64,000 bases of DNA from Sediminibacterium sp. (GTDB lineage: Bacteria; Bacteroidota; Bacteroidia; B-17B0; Aurantibacillaceae): positions 124,001-188,000 of the forward strand of contig JASGCO010000002.1 of assembly GCA_030054095.1 (NCBI GenBank), written 5' to 3'. The translations under genes were made by a program, and so were the position numbers. Below are positions 36,757 through 45,411 of this stretch, piece after piece. How positions within the stretch are numbered: position 1 is the first letter of the stretch; every line of letters starts with the position of its first letter. The notes below the pieces were generated by a model. It ran no database searches. It was not told the origin of the DNA and saw only the letters and a program-made list of their open reading frames with translations.

Positions 36757-37719
36757 ATGTTAATTAATAAAAACGATAAGATCCTGATTATTGGTGCCGG
36801 CGGGCAAATCGGCGTAGAATTAACGGAAAACCTGAATCGTTTATACGGCTCAGAAAACGTGATTGTAGCAGACCTTAAACCTTCATCTGCTTTAAGCGCA
36901 AATACCTTTGAACAATTGGATGTAATGGATGCTCAAAAACTATTTGAGATCGTTAAAAAACATACTATTTCACACATTTACCATCTGGCAGCCTTATTAA
37001 GCGCTACAGGAGAACAAAACCCCATGTTTGCGTGGAAATTAAATATGGAAGGCTTATTTCATGTTTTAGATCTGGCCAAGGAAAAACACATTTCGAGAGT
37101 TTACTGGCCCAGCAGTATAGCGGTATTTGGCCCAACTACGCCGAGGGTAAATACGCCACAATATACTGTTATGGAACCCAGTACAGTGTATGGCATCAGT
37201 AAACAGGCGGGTGAGCGATGGTGCGAGTACTATTTCCATAAATACGGTGTTGATGTGCGCGGATTAAGGTATCCGGGGCTTATAGGCTGGAAAAGTGCGC
37301 CAGGAGGTGGTACCACAGACTACGCGGTACATATTTTCCACGAAGCGCTGAAAACTAACACTTACGAATGCTTTCTGGGGGCAGAAACAGCACTACCTAT
37401 GATGCACATGGAAGATGCCATTCGTGCCACGCTGGAACTAATGCATGCTCCCATTGAAAAAATTAAAATCCGGGGTAGTTATAACGTTTCTGGTTTGTCT
37501 TTTACACCTAATGAACTGGCTGCCGAAATTGCCAAACACCTTCCTGGCTTTAGTATTTCTTATAAACCCGATTTCAGACAAGCTATTGCCGACTCATGGC
37601 CGCAAAGCATAAATGATGAAGAAGCCAGAGCACACTGGGGCTGGCAAGAGTACTACAATTTACCTAAACTTGTAGAAAACATGCTTACTAATCTGAAAAG
37701 CAAAAATTTAGCTTTATAA
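36757..37719 (+). CDS. SDR-type L-threonine 3-dehydrogenase
   Basis: 320 residues with an extended-SDR Rossmann fold. ILIIGAGGQIGVEL (residues 8-21) binds NAD, and the catalytic triad includes WPSSIAVFG and YGISK. The central segment SAPGGGTTDYAVHIFHEAL and YECFLGAETALPMMHMEDA are diagnostic for the GalE-like threonine dehydrogenases of Bacteroidota. It oxidises L-threonine to 2-amino-3-ketobutyrate, which normally goes on to glycine and acetyl-CoA. No ligase gene is adjacent. Confidence 0.9.
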   Translation: MLINKNDKILIIGAGGQIGVELTENLNRLYGSENVIVADLKPSSALSANTFEQLDVMDAQKLFEIVKKHTISHIYHLAALLSATGEQNPMFAWKLNMEGLFHVLDLAKEKHISRVYWPSSIAVFGPTTPRVNTPQYTVMEPSTVYGISKQAGERWCEYYFHKYGVDVRGLRYPGLIGWKSAPGGGTTDYAVHIFHEALKTNTYECFLGAETALPMMHMEDAIRATLELMHAPIEKIKIRGSYNVSGLSFTPNELAAEIAKHLPGFSISYKPDFRQAIADSWPQSINDEEARAHWGWQEYYNLPKLVENMLTNLKSKNLAL

Positions 37720-37834
37720 TCGGGAACCTTTCGTTTTTAAAGCCGTATAAAACGCACAATTAAGACTTTGTATAACGGGATTTTTGGGATTTGCTTTAAT
37801 CGACAAAAAGTTAAAACTAATCTAAAAAGCCATT

Positions 37835-37861
37835 TTGAGCCTTTTTAAATTAATATATTTG
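37835..37861 (+). promoter_or_regulatory. Putative promoter of the first MORN-like gene
   Basis: TTG (37835-37837), 16 bases, then a perfect TATATTTG (37854-37861), 8 bases before the ATG. Confidence 0.5.
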
Positions 37862-37869
37862 GTTTAGAA

Positions 37870-38763
37870 ATGAAAAAAACACTCTATTTATTCATTATTC
37901 TCTGTAGTTTTTCTGTCGCACAATCTCAATCTTATGAATTAGTGGGAACGGATACAATTAATAAAATTGACATTGCAGGCAAAAAACAAGGGAAATGGAT
38001 ATTATTCGGCAAACACAAACCCGGCTCTTGTTACCAAACTACTCAGAAAGTAGAAGAGGGAAAATACGCTGATAATCGTAAAACCGGTTCATGGGTAGAA
38101 TATTATTGTAATGGCAACATGAAAAACAAATTGACGTTTCAAAATGGTCGGCCAAACGGTTATGCGGTTATGTACCATGAAAACGGAAAGGTAAGCGAAG
38201 AAGGAAACTGGGTAAATAACCGGTGGACCGGGAATTACCGTTTGTATTACGAAAACGGACAGGTACAGCATGAATTTGTATTTAACCAAAGTGGAAAACG
38301 GGAAGGTCCTCAGAAATATTTTTACGATAACGGACAATTAGCCATAGAAGGTAATTTTGTAGGTGGAAAAGAAAGTGGGGTTATTAAAGAATACTACGAA
38401 AACGGAGATATAAAAGCGGAGAAAAATTATCAGGAAGGGAATGTGGATGTAGCATCTATAAAAGAGTTTCAGCCTAAAAAACCTATTCAGCCAAAAAGTA
38501 TAGAACCTGCTGATAATGCACCAAAAATAATGGTGAAAGCCGATGAAAAACCAAACAACAGTCCTTCCGGAAAAGCCCCGATGGTATTGAATGGTCAGCA
38601 TATTTTATATAATAAAAACAAGCAGATCACTAAAGACGGCGTTTTTAAAGACAATCGCTTAATGGATGGGAAAGCATACATTTACGATGAAAATGGCATC
38701 TTAGTTAGAGTATCGGTATATAAAAACGGTATCTACGTTGGTGATACTCAGGTAGAAAACTAA
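37870..38763 (+). CDS. MORN-like repeat protein (YwqK-type), copy 1
   Basis: 297 residues with a signal peptide (LFIILCSFSVAQSQS). It contains about six MORN-like 22-24 residue units: GNWVNNRWTGNYRLYYENGQ, then YDNGQLAIEG and YENGDIKAEK. A low-complexity Lys/Pro linker (about 200-235) joins a C-terminal block (NGQHILYNKNKQ, FKDNRLMDGKAYIYDENG). YwqK-like repeats are often annotated as antitoxins, but with a signal peptide this copy is extracytoplasmic, so that label is not supported. It is a paralog of the next gene. The function is unknown. Confidence 0.82.
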   Translation: MKKTLYLFIILCSFSVAQSQSYELVGTDTINKIDIAGKKQGKWILFGKHKPGSCYQTTQKVEEGKYADNRKTGSWVEYYCNGNMKNKLTFQNGRPNGYAVMYHENGKVSEEGNWVNNRWTGNYRLYYENGQVQHEFVFNQSGKREGPQKYFYDNGQLAIEGNFVGGKESGVIKEYYENGDIKAEKNYQEGNVDVASIKEFQPKKPIQPKSIEPADNAPKIMVKADEKPNNSPSGKAPMVLNGQHILYNKNKQITKDGVFKDNRLMDGKAYIYDENGILVRVSVYKNGIYVGDTQVEN

Positions 38764-38874
38764 AAAAAATGACTTTTTAGGTTGCTAAAAAGACTATTCC
38801 TTAATTTTAGATTTAAAATTAGTCGAAAAAAATCCCGTTTCGTCTAAATGTTACTTTTTGCTTTATAAAGCATA

Positions 38875-38905
38875 TTGACCTTATAAACCGTTTTAATTAC
38901 TTTCG
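38875..38905 (+). promoter_or_regulatory. Putative promoter of the second MORN-like gene
   Basis: TTG (38875-38877), 20 bases, TACTTTCG (38898-38905, one mismatch to TAnnTTTG), 4 bases before the ATG. Two AT-rich inverted repeats lie upstream (38773-38792 and 38802-38821) and may end transcription of copy 1. Confidence 0.45.
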
Positions 38906-38909
38906 GTAC

Positions 38910-39812
38910 ATGAGGTGTGTTATTTCTTTAGTTGCTATTTGTTTCAGCAGTGTTAATTTTATGGCTCAGGCTCAGACTTATGAGTTAGATCCTGTAAGCA
39001 GGAAAGATACTATCAACTTTACGGATAATCTTGGCAAAAAGCAGGGGAAATGGGTTTTATACGGCAAACATAAACCCAATCAATGCTATAGTCTGACTCA
39101 GGTTGCTGAAACAGGGCGTTATCAGGAAAACAGAAAAACAGGGGAGTGGTTAGAATATTTCTGTAACGGAAATCCAAAAAATAAAGTCACTTTCATTAAC
39201 GGGCGACAAGATGGCCGGGCGGTGGTATTTTATGAAAGTGGTAAAATAAAGGAAGAAGGAAATTGGAAAAACAATCGTTGGGTTGGTGCTTATAAATGTT
39301 ATTACGATAATGGGCAATTACAACACGATTTTAATTACAGCGTTGCGGGTAAACGCGAAGGAATGTCTAACTATTACCACCCAAATGGTCAATTAGCCGT
39401 ACAGGGCGTATTTAAGGAAGGAAAAGAAAGTGGCTTATTTAAAGAGTGGACAGAAACGGGTAAATTAAAAGCAGAAAAAGTATTTGATGGCGGATCAGTT
39501 GATATGGCTTCCATTAAAATTTATGAAAACGCGGATTCTCCGAAAAAGAATGAAGCATTGGCTTTGGCTCCTTCCATTTCTTTAAAAGCAACTGAAAAAC
39601 CAAACGAAGCGGAAGCCTCAGCCGGACCAACCATTTTGAATGGTCAGCATACGCTTTATAATAAGAGTAAACAGGTAGCTAAATCAGGGAATTTTAAAGA
39701 TAATCGTTTAATGGATGGGAAAGCCTACATTTATGACGAAAACGGTATCCTGAAACGCATTGCTGTATATAAGAATGGAGAATATGTGGGCGATGCGCCT
39801 GCTGAAAACTAG
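38910..39812 (+). CDS. MORN-like repeat protein (YwqK-type), copy 2
   Basis: 300 residues with a signal peptide (VAICFSSVNFMAQAQ). Alignable end to end with copy 1: shared GKKQGKWVLYGKHKPNQCYS near 45, the same order of MORN-like units, a variable linker (about 205-240), and a nearly identical C terminus (FKDNRLMDGKAYIYDENG and VYKNGEYVGD). The linker and signal peptide have diverged most, which suggests an old tandem duplication with conserved ends. It is separated from copy 1 by 146 bases and has its own promoter-like sequence. Confidence 0.82.
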   Translation: MRCVISLVAICFSSVNFMAQAQTYELDPVSRKDTINFTDNLGKKQGKWVLYGKHKPNQCYSLTQVAETGRYQENRKTGEWLEYFCNGNPKNKVTFINGRQDGRAVVFYESGKIKEEGNWKNNRWVGAYKCYYDNGQLQHDFNYSVAGKREGMSNYYHPNGQLAVQGVFKEGKESGLFKEWTETGKLKAEKVFDGGSVDMASIKIYENADSPKKNEALALAPSISLKATEKPNEAEASAGPTILNGQHTLYNKSKQVAKSGNFKDNRLMDGKAYIYDENGILKRIAVYKNGEYVGDAPAEN

Positions 39813-39826
39813 CGTTTTCCATTTTA

Positions 39827-40390
39827 ATGTCATTTACTTCAACAACGTATATTGCCCATTACAAAATACCATTGGGGGAACTTGTAATTGGTTCCTGGGA
39901 CAATAAACTTGTACTTTGTGACTGGAAACACAGAAATATGCGGGAAGCCATTGACACCCGTATCAAAAAACACACTCAATCGGCTTATGTACAGGTTTCA
40001 GAAAAAGAATGGCCGCAGCATCCGATTCTTATAAATACTATTTCACAAATTGAAGAATACCTTGTTGAAAAACGGCAAAATTTTGAATTACCCCTTCACT
40101 TTGCCGGCTCCGGATTCCAGATAAGAGTATGGGAGGCTTTAATGAAAATTCCGTTTGGCAAAACAGTATCTTATCTTGAACTAAGTAAAACATTAGGTGA
40201 CGAAAAAGCCATCCGGGCAGTAGCTTCAGCTAACGGTGCCAATGCTATTTCTATCATTGTTCCCTGCCATAGGGTAATTGGTAGTAAAGGCGAACTAACT
40301 GGCTATGCCGGAGGGTTAAACGCTAAACAAAAATTACTGCAATTGGAAAACCACAGCATGTACAAAAACCAGCAAACACGATTATTCTAA
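39827..40390 (+). CDS. ogt: Methylated-DNA--protein-cysteine S-methyltransferase
   Basis: 187 residues. The active site is IIVPCHRVIG (Cys near 147) with the following GELTGYAGGL loop, and RAVASANGANAIS is the DNA-recognition helix with the Arg finger (KAIRAVA). The N-terminal methyltransferase ribonuclease-like domain is present. It repairs O6-alkylguanine by suicidal alkyl transfer. It starts 14 bases after the MORN copy 2 stop and is followed after 8 bases by a small membrane gene. Confidence 0.95.
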   Translation: MSFTSTTYIAHYKIPLGELVIGSWDNKLVLCDWKHRNMREAIDTRIKKHTQSAYVQVSEKEWPQHPILINTISQIEEYLVEKRQNFELPLHFAGSGFQIRVWEALMKIPFGKTVSYLELSKTLGDEKAIRAVASANGANAISIIVPCHRVIGSKGELTGYAGGLNAKQKLLQLENHSMYKNQQTRLF

Positions 40391-40398
40391 ACCCACGA

Positions 40399-40698
40399 AT
40401 GGATAAACTTCTTAAAGGCATAGAAACATTAATCGAATGGTTTAGTATGCTGAAAATTATAGCCTCACCTTTATTAGCTGGCGGACTTCTGGGACTTTTT
40501 ACGTTCTTATACAATCCCGGATTGCCCGGAATTATTGCATTTGCCGTTTGCGCACTTGCGGGCTTATTAATTGGTATATGGCTTGTTACGCGTATAAAAA
40601 GAAAACAAAACGCGGTTGAATTTAATGCGCGCATACACGCATCGCCTGATATTAATGAAGCCATAAAAACCAGTAAAGACCATCCTCCATCTACTTAG
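40399..40698 (+). CDS. Small two-helix membrane protein
   Basis: 99 residues with two adjacent hydrophobic segments (about 15-37 SMLKIIASPLLAGGLLGLFTFL and 43-62 GIIAFAVCALAGLLIGIWLV) and a charged C-terminal tail. I recognise no family. It follows ogt by 8 bases and is probably co-transcribed. Confidence 0.65.
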   Translation: MDKLLKGIETLIEWFSMLKIIASPLLAGGLLGLFTFLYNPGLPGIIAFAVCALAGLLIGIWLVTRIKRKQNAVEFNARIHASPDINEAIKTSKDHPPST

Positions 40699-40700
40699 AG

Positions 40701-40731
40701 TTGCCAGCCTTCTTAAAATCTACTACCTTAG
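40701..40731 (+). promoter_or_regulatory. Putative promoter of mce
   Basis: TTG (40701-40703), 20 bases, TACCTTAG (40724-40731, one mismatch to TAnnTTTG), 6 bases before the ATG. Confidence 0.5.
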
Positions 40732-40737
40732 TGTTAT

Positions 40738-41148
40738 ATGTTTAGAAAAATAGAACACATAGGTATAGCCGTAAAATCACTTGAAAACAGCAATACCCTA
40801 TTCAGTAAACTTTTCGGTAAGGATCACTATAAAATTGAACGCGTAGAAAGTGAAGGCGTAAGTACAAGTTTCTTCATGTTAGGTGAAACTAAAATAGAAC
40901 TGGTAGAAGCCACTAACGAAAATAGCGCCATCGCCAAATTCATAGAAAAAAAAGGAGAAGGCATTCATCACATTGCCTATGATGTAGAAGACATTTATGC
41001 GGAAATGAACAGACTTAAATCCGAGGGATTTGAACTGATTCACCCGGAACCGAAACGGGGAGCGGACAATAAACTGATTTGTTTTTTACATCCTAAAACT
41101 ACCAATGGTGTTTTGGTAGAATTGTGTCAGGAAATTCAGAATAGCTGA
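40738..41148 (+). CDS. mce: Methylmalonyl-CoA epimerase
   Basis: 136 residues, a single vicinal-oxygen-chelate protein. The conserved signatures are IEHIGIAVKSLE, KIELVEAT, GIHHIAYDVEDI and NGVLVELCQ, which provide the divalent-metal ligands His, Glu/Gln, His, Glu. It interconverts the (R) and (S) forms of methylmalonyl-CoA, as needed by the propionate pathway. The mutase is not in the window. The GH3-family gene begins 1 base after its stop. Confidence 0.95.
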   Translation: MFRKIEHIGIAVKSLENSNTLFSKLFGKDHYKIERVESEGVSTSFFMLGETKIELVEATNENSAIAKFIEKKGEGIHHIAYDVEDIYAEMNRLKSEGFELIHPEPKRGADNKLICFLHPKTTNGVLVELCQEIQNS

Positions 41149-41149
41149 T

Positions 41150-42661
41150 ATGCCCATCATTAATTCTATAGCCAGTTGGCTGATGAAAAAGCGCATGCAT
41201 CAAATCGAGCTTTTTATGAAGTACCCGGTAGATGTACAACAAGACGTTTTTCATGAGCTTATACAAAACGGAAAAGAAACGGAGTTTGGCAGAAAACATG
41301 GATTTGCGCACATTGGCAGCAGCCGGCAATTTGCCCAACAGGTTCCTCTTCAGGATTATGAAAGTCTTAAACCGTTAATAGAACGGACAAGACGTGGAGA
41401 ACAGGGCCTATTGTGGAACAGCGATATTAAATGGTTTGCCAAAAGCAGCGGCACTACCGATAAAAGTAAATTTATTCCGGTAAGCGAAGAAAGCCTCGAT
41501 GGATGCCATTACAACGCGGGCCGCGATATGGTAACCCTTCACTGCGTTAATAATCCGGATACACAATTATTCACCGGAAAAAATCTGGCGCTTGGTGGTA
41601 GCTTTACAACCGATAGTTTCGATAATTACCAATCGTTTCACGGCGATGTCAGCGCTATTATTATCCAAAACCTACCCATGTGGGCCGAATATTTCAGGGC
41701 TCCCAACGTGGATATTGCCCTGATGGGAGAATGGGAAAATAAACTGGAAAAAATGGCCGATTCCATGATGCATGAAAACGTCACCAGTTTGGCAGGTGTG
41801 CCCAGCTGGATGCTGGTATTACTTAAACGCATTCTCGAAAAACGAAACCTGAAAACCATCCGTGAAATATGGCCCCACCTCGAAGTTTATTTTCATGGAG
41901 GTGTCAGTTTTACGCCATACCGCGAACAATTCAGGCTTTTGTTCGACAATGACAAAGTAAATTATCTTCAACTTTATAGCGCCAGTGAAGGCTTCTTTGG
42001 CATACAGGACGAACGGGTAAGTGACGAAATGTTACTGATGCTGGATTATGGTATTTACTACGAATTTATGCCCATGGATGAAATGGGACTGATTCAGGAT
42101 AAAATTTTACCGCTTGAAGAGGTTAAAACCGGAACAGATTATGCCCTCATTATTAGTACCAATGCGGGATTGTGGCGGTATCAGCTGGGCGACACCATAC
42201 AATTTACAAACCTTAACCCTTATCGTTTCAGAATCAGCGGGCGTACCAAACAATTCATCAATGTGTTTGGAGAAGAATTAATGGTACACAATGCCGATCA
42301 GGCCATTGCCGCCGCTTGCGAGAAAACACATGCTCTGGTAAAAGATTATACTGCAGCACCGGTATTTATGAGCGAAGGCGCTGGTGCCCACGAATGGCTG
42401 ATTGAATTTGAACGCGAACCGAACAATTTCGATTTTTTTGTCGCCCTACTCGATGAATCGTTAAAAAAACAAAACAGCGACTACGAGGCCAAACGCTACA
42501 ATAATTTTGTATTGCACGCACCCATTGTGCGTAAAATGCCTCAGAATACATTTTATAACTGGTTAAAACGCAATAATAAACTAGGAGGGCAATATAAAGT
42601 TCCCCGCTTAAATAATAACAGAACCCTGCTTGAAAATGTATTAAAAACAAATGCCGCTTAA
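41150..42661 (+). CDS. GH3 family acyl-adenylate-forming protein
   Basis: 503 residues of the GH3 ('auxin-responsive promoter') family within the ANL adenylating superfamily. The ATP-binding loop is FAKSSGTTDKSKFIPVS (about 100-117), with LYSASEGFFG and YRFRISGRTKQFINVFGEE as the other nucleotide motifs. Plant GH3 enzymes join amino acids to hormones. The bacterial substrates are mostly unknown. Spacing with mce (1 base) and an 11-base overlap with the next gene make a three-gene operon. Confidence 0.9.
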   Translation: MPIINSIASWLMKKRMHQIELFMKYPVDVQQDVFHELIQNGKETEFGRKHGFAHIGSSRQFAQQVPLQDYESLKPLIERTRRGEQGLLWNSDIKWFAKSSGTTDKSKFIPVSEESLDGCHYNAGRDMVTLHCVNNPDTQLFTGKNLALGGSFTTDSFDNYQSFHGDVSAIIIQNLPMWAEYFRAPNVDIALMGEWENKLEKMADSMMHENVTSLAGVPSWMLVLLKRILEKRNLKTIREIWPHLEVYFHGGVSFTPYREQFRLLFDNDKVNYLQLYSASEGFFGIQDERVSDEMLLMLDYGIYYEFMPMDEMGLIQDKILPLEEVKTGTDYALIISTNAGLWRYQLGDTIQFTNLNPYRFRISGRTKQFINVFGEELMVHNADQAIAAACEKTHALVKDYTAAPVFMSEGAGAHEWLIEFEREPNNFDFFVALLDESLKKQNSDYEAKRYNNFVLHAPIVRKMPQNTFYNWLKRNNKLGGQYKVPRLNNNRTLLENVLKTNAA

Positions 42662-43460
42662 ATCCCTCAAATACTTTTTAGCGTTGGCATGCTTAGGAAT
42701 ATGTCTGAGTTTTGATTCAACCGAACATCCGGTTATCAAACATAGTTCAACATTTTTTACAAGCGACAACATCGGGAATATTTACCTTGTTAATCATGAC
42801 GAACTCCTGAAATACACTCCCGATGGGAAGTTATTTCGCCGGTATAGCAATCTTAAATTAGGCGATATAAGCTTTGTGGATGCCACCAACGTTTTAAAAC
42901 CGTTACTGTTTTATAAAGATTATCAGCAAATTGTTTTTCTCGACAATCAGTTAACCGAAAACAGTTCACCCATTTCTCTGGAAAAACTGGGATATGAACA
43001 AACAGAACTGGCTTGCAGCAGTGCCAATAATAGTTTCTGGATTTACAGCAAACAGAACAATGAATTGATCCGATTCGATGAAACATCACGGAAACTGGTA
43101 AATACCGGAAACCTGAAACAATTACTGAAAGAGAACATAGAGCCAAACTTTATGATAGAACATAACGGTCATCTTTTTCTGAATTCGCCGCAACACGGTA
43201 TATTTGAATTTGACATGTTTGGTGCATATATCCGCACCATTGCTATTAAACACCTCAAACAGTTTCAGGTAGATGAATCGGTCATTTATTACCTGCATCA
43301 AAATCGTTTCTGTAGTTATCACTATGGACTATTTGAAGAAAAATGTAGTAATTCAATTCCATCAAACTGCAACTCAGTAAGGTATGCTACTAAAAATTAC
43401 TTCATGCAGTTTCCCGATAGTATTGTTTATGGCAAAACACTTCTTCTAAAAAAAGAATAG
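42651..43460 (+). CDS. Secreted hypothetical protein with beta-propeller-like repeats
   Basis: 269 residues with a signal peptide (FLALACLGICLSFDS). The rest shows six or more strands of the NHL/propeller kind (IGNIYLVNHDELLKYTPDG, SFWIYSKQNNELIRFDE, GHLFLNSPQHGIFEFDMFG). Its ATG lies in the last codons of the GH3 gene, with an 11-base overlap, so translation is coupled. No family is recognised. Its tight linkage suggests it works in the envelope alongside the GH3-like product. Confidence 0.7.
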   Translation: MPLKSLKYFLALACLGICLSFDSTEHPVIKHSSTFFTSDNIGNIYLVNHDELLKYTPDGKLFRRYSNLKLGDISFVDATNVLKPLLFYKDYQQIVFLDNQLTENSSPISLEKLGYEQTELACSSANNSFWIYSKQNNELIRFDETSRKLVNTGNLKQLLKENIEPNFMIEHNGHLFLNSPQHGIFEFDMFGAYIRTIAIKHLKQFQVDESVIYYLHQNRFCSYHYGLFEEKCSNSIPSNCNSVRYATKNYFMQFPDSIVYGKTLLLKKE

Positions 43461-43501
43461 TTTTTACCGTTCAAAAACTTAAATTTTTATACCTTCAACA
43501 C

Positions 43502-44677
43502 ATGATGAACTGTGTTTTTTTTGATGACGCCAGCTGGGAGGATTTATTACCGTTAACCTTTACCCGCCCTGTATCTGAAATACGAATCGGCATACTAAGC
43601 ATACGCGAAAAATGGAAACTGTTCTTTCCGGAAGCCACGTTTTCGAACTGGACGTATGCCCCCTACCTTCAGGAAAAGTTTCCTTTACATACCGAAAAAG
43701 AAAACCTTTACATTAACAGTAAAGTACTTCCTGATGAAGCATTTCGCGGGGCCTTGTGTTCACTGAAACATAACACCGGTATTCAAAAAAACGGACATTT
43801 ACTGGCTTTCAGAGGCAGTTTAAAAGACCGGCAACAATTAACAGATCTTATCTTATCTTCAGAACAATACCCCCACGAGGTACTCATGGTGTCAAATGTC
43901 TGGGATATTTTTCAAAAAAACGGAGAGGCTATCGTTCGTGATTTTGAGAAACTCTGCAAAGGCAGGAAAACACAGCCAATTAGTTCAACAGTAACGGTTA
44001 TTGGCGACACGTCTCTTGTTTTTCTGGAAGAAGGCGCTGTTTGCGAAGCCGCTATTCTTAATACCAAAACAGGTCCGGTATATTTAGGAAAAGATTCGGA
44101 AGTAATGGAAGGTAGTGTTATCAGAGGGCCGTTTGCCTTGTGCGAACACAGTGCTACCAAACTATCTACCAAGATATATGGCCCTACTACCATTGGGCCA
44201 CATAGTAAAGTGGGAGGTGAAATCAACAACAGTGTCATTTTTGGATACAGCAACAAAGCCCACGATGGCTTTTTAGGAAACAGCGTATTGGGCGAATGGT
44301 GTAACCTTGGCGCAGATACGAATAACAGTAATCTTAAAAACAATTATGCGCCTGTTAAACTTTACAATTACAAACAACACAAACACATTAACACAGGTCT
44401 TCAGTTTTGCGGACTCATTATGGGCGACCACAGTAAAACAGGCATTAACACCATGCTAAACACAGGCACTGTGGTGGGTGTAGCATGTAACATTTACGGG
44501 GGAGGTTTTCCACCTACACACATTCCATCCTTTCAATGGGGCGGAGCAGAAGGTCTTACAACCTATCAATTTGAAAAGTTTATAGAAACGGCTGAACGCG
44601 TTTACCAACGCCGGGGTTTAGCATTAGATGATACCGAAAAAAGGCTATTGGCAAACATCGCCAACATGGTTAATTGA
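43502..44677 (+). CDS. GlmU-like sugar-nucleotidyltransferase family protein
   Basis: 391 residues. The N-terminal Rossmann-like part opens with FDDASWEDLLPLTFTRPVSEIRIG, seen in the Bacteroidota 'putative sugar nucleotidyl transferase' family. The C-terminal half is a left-handed beta-helix of hexapeptide repeats (VYLGKDSEVMEGSVIRGPF, GPTTIGPHSKVGGEINNSVI, SVLGEWCNLGADTNNSNLKNNYA). The N-terminal consensus for UDP-GlcNAc pyrophosphorylase (GGxGTRM) is absent, so its nucleotidyl activity is uncertain. A likely role is sugar-nucleotide or cell-wall precursor metabolism. The start may be either of two consecutive ATGs. Confidence 0.82.
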   Translation: MMNCVFFDDASWEDLLPLTFTRPVSEIRIGILSIREKWKLFFPEATFSNWTYAPYLQEKFPLHTEKENLYINSKVLPDEAFRGALCSLKHNTGIQKNGHLLAFRGSLKDRQQLTDLILSSEQYPHEVLMVSNVWDIFQKNGEAIVRDFEKLCKGRKTQPISSTVTVIGDTSLVFLEEGAVCEAAILNTKTGPVYLGKDSEVMEGSVIRGPFALCEHSATKLSTKIYGPTTIGPHSKVGGEINNSVIFGYSNKAHDGFLGNSVLGEWCNLGADTNNSNLKNNYAPVKLYNYKQHKHINTGLQFCGLIMGDHSKTGINTMLNTGTVVGVACNIYGGGFPPTHIPSFQWGGAEGLTTYQFEKFIETAERVYQRRGLALDDTEKRLLANIANMVN

Positions 44678-44714
44678 TACTCAATAATAACGACCAGAAC
44701 ATTATCTAATTTAT

Positions 44715-44740
44715 GCGTTGAAAGTCTACTCATTCAACGC
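44715..44740. terminator. Hairpin between convergent genes (likely terminator)
   Basis: GCGTTGAA (44715-44722) pairs with TTCAACGC (44733-44740) across a 10-base loop. It lies between the ends of the GlmU-like gene and upp. The T tail is weak on both sides. Confidence 0.5.
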
Positions 44741-45391
44741 TTACAATTTATCCCCAAAGGCAAGGTCTCCCGCATCTCCCAGACCAGGAACAATGTAAGC
44801 ATGAGACGTTAATTCCTCATCCACGGCCCCTGTCCATAAAGTATAATTGGCGTGTGGCATATGTGTTTTCACATAATCAACCCCCTGCTTGCTGGCAATA
44901 GCGGTTACAATATGCGTATGCTTTGGCGTTCCTTTTGCCATAAGGGCCTTATACGTTAACACCATACTGGAACCAGTGGCCAGCATGGGATCACAAAGAA
45001 TCAGGATTTTATCATTAAGGTCGGGACAAGCCACATATTCCAATGCAATTTCAAAAGTATTATCCTTGTGGTGTTTACGGTAGGCACTTACAAAAGCGTT
45101 CTGGGCTCTGTCAAAATAGTTTAATACCCCAAGGTGTAACGGTAAACCAGCGCGCAGAATAGTGGCTATCACAGGCTCTGAAGTTACCTTAAAACTATCC
45201 GCCATACCAAGAGGTGTTGTTACCTGCACCAAATCGTAATCCATCGTTTTACTTATTTCGTAAGCAAATATTTCACCTATACGTTCCAGGTTCCGGCGGA
45301 AACGCATACTGTCCTTTTGTATGTTTACATCTCTTATTTCAGAGATATACTGGTTAAAGATGGAGTTCTGCTGAGAGAGATTATGAATCAT
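44741..45391 (-). CDS. upp: Uracil phosphoribosyltransferase
   Basis: 216 residues. RAGLPLHLGVLNYF and the PRPP-binding loop ILCDPMLATGSSMVLTYKAL (about 130-149) are canonical, and GLGDAGDLAFGD is the C-terminal uracil-binding loop. It makes UMP from uracil and PRPP (pyrimidine salvage). It is 20 bases downstream of the TPR/PD40 gene and may share its transcript. Confidence 0.95.
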   Translation of the reverse strand: MIHNLSQQNSIFNQYISEIRDVNIQKDSMRFRRNLERIGEIFAYEISKTMDYDLVQVTTPLGMADSFKVTSEPVIATILRAGLPLHLGVLNYFDRAQNAFVSAYRKHHKDNTFEIALEYVACPDLNDKILILCDPMLATGSSMVLTYKALMAKGTPKHTHIVTAIASKQGVDYVKTHMPHANYTLWTGAVDEELTSHAYIVPGLGDAGDLAFGDKL

Positions 45392-45411
45392 ATATTAAAG
45401 CTATAAAAAGG

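Noticed and set aside
37870..39812. YwqK toxin-antitoxin interpretation of the MORN-like pair
   Set aside because: Both proteins have signal peptides and there is no adjacent toxin-like gene.
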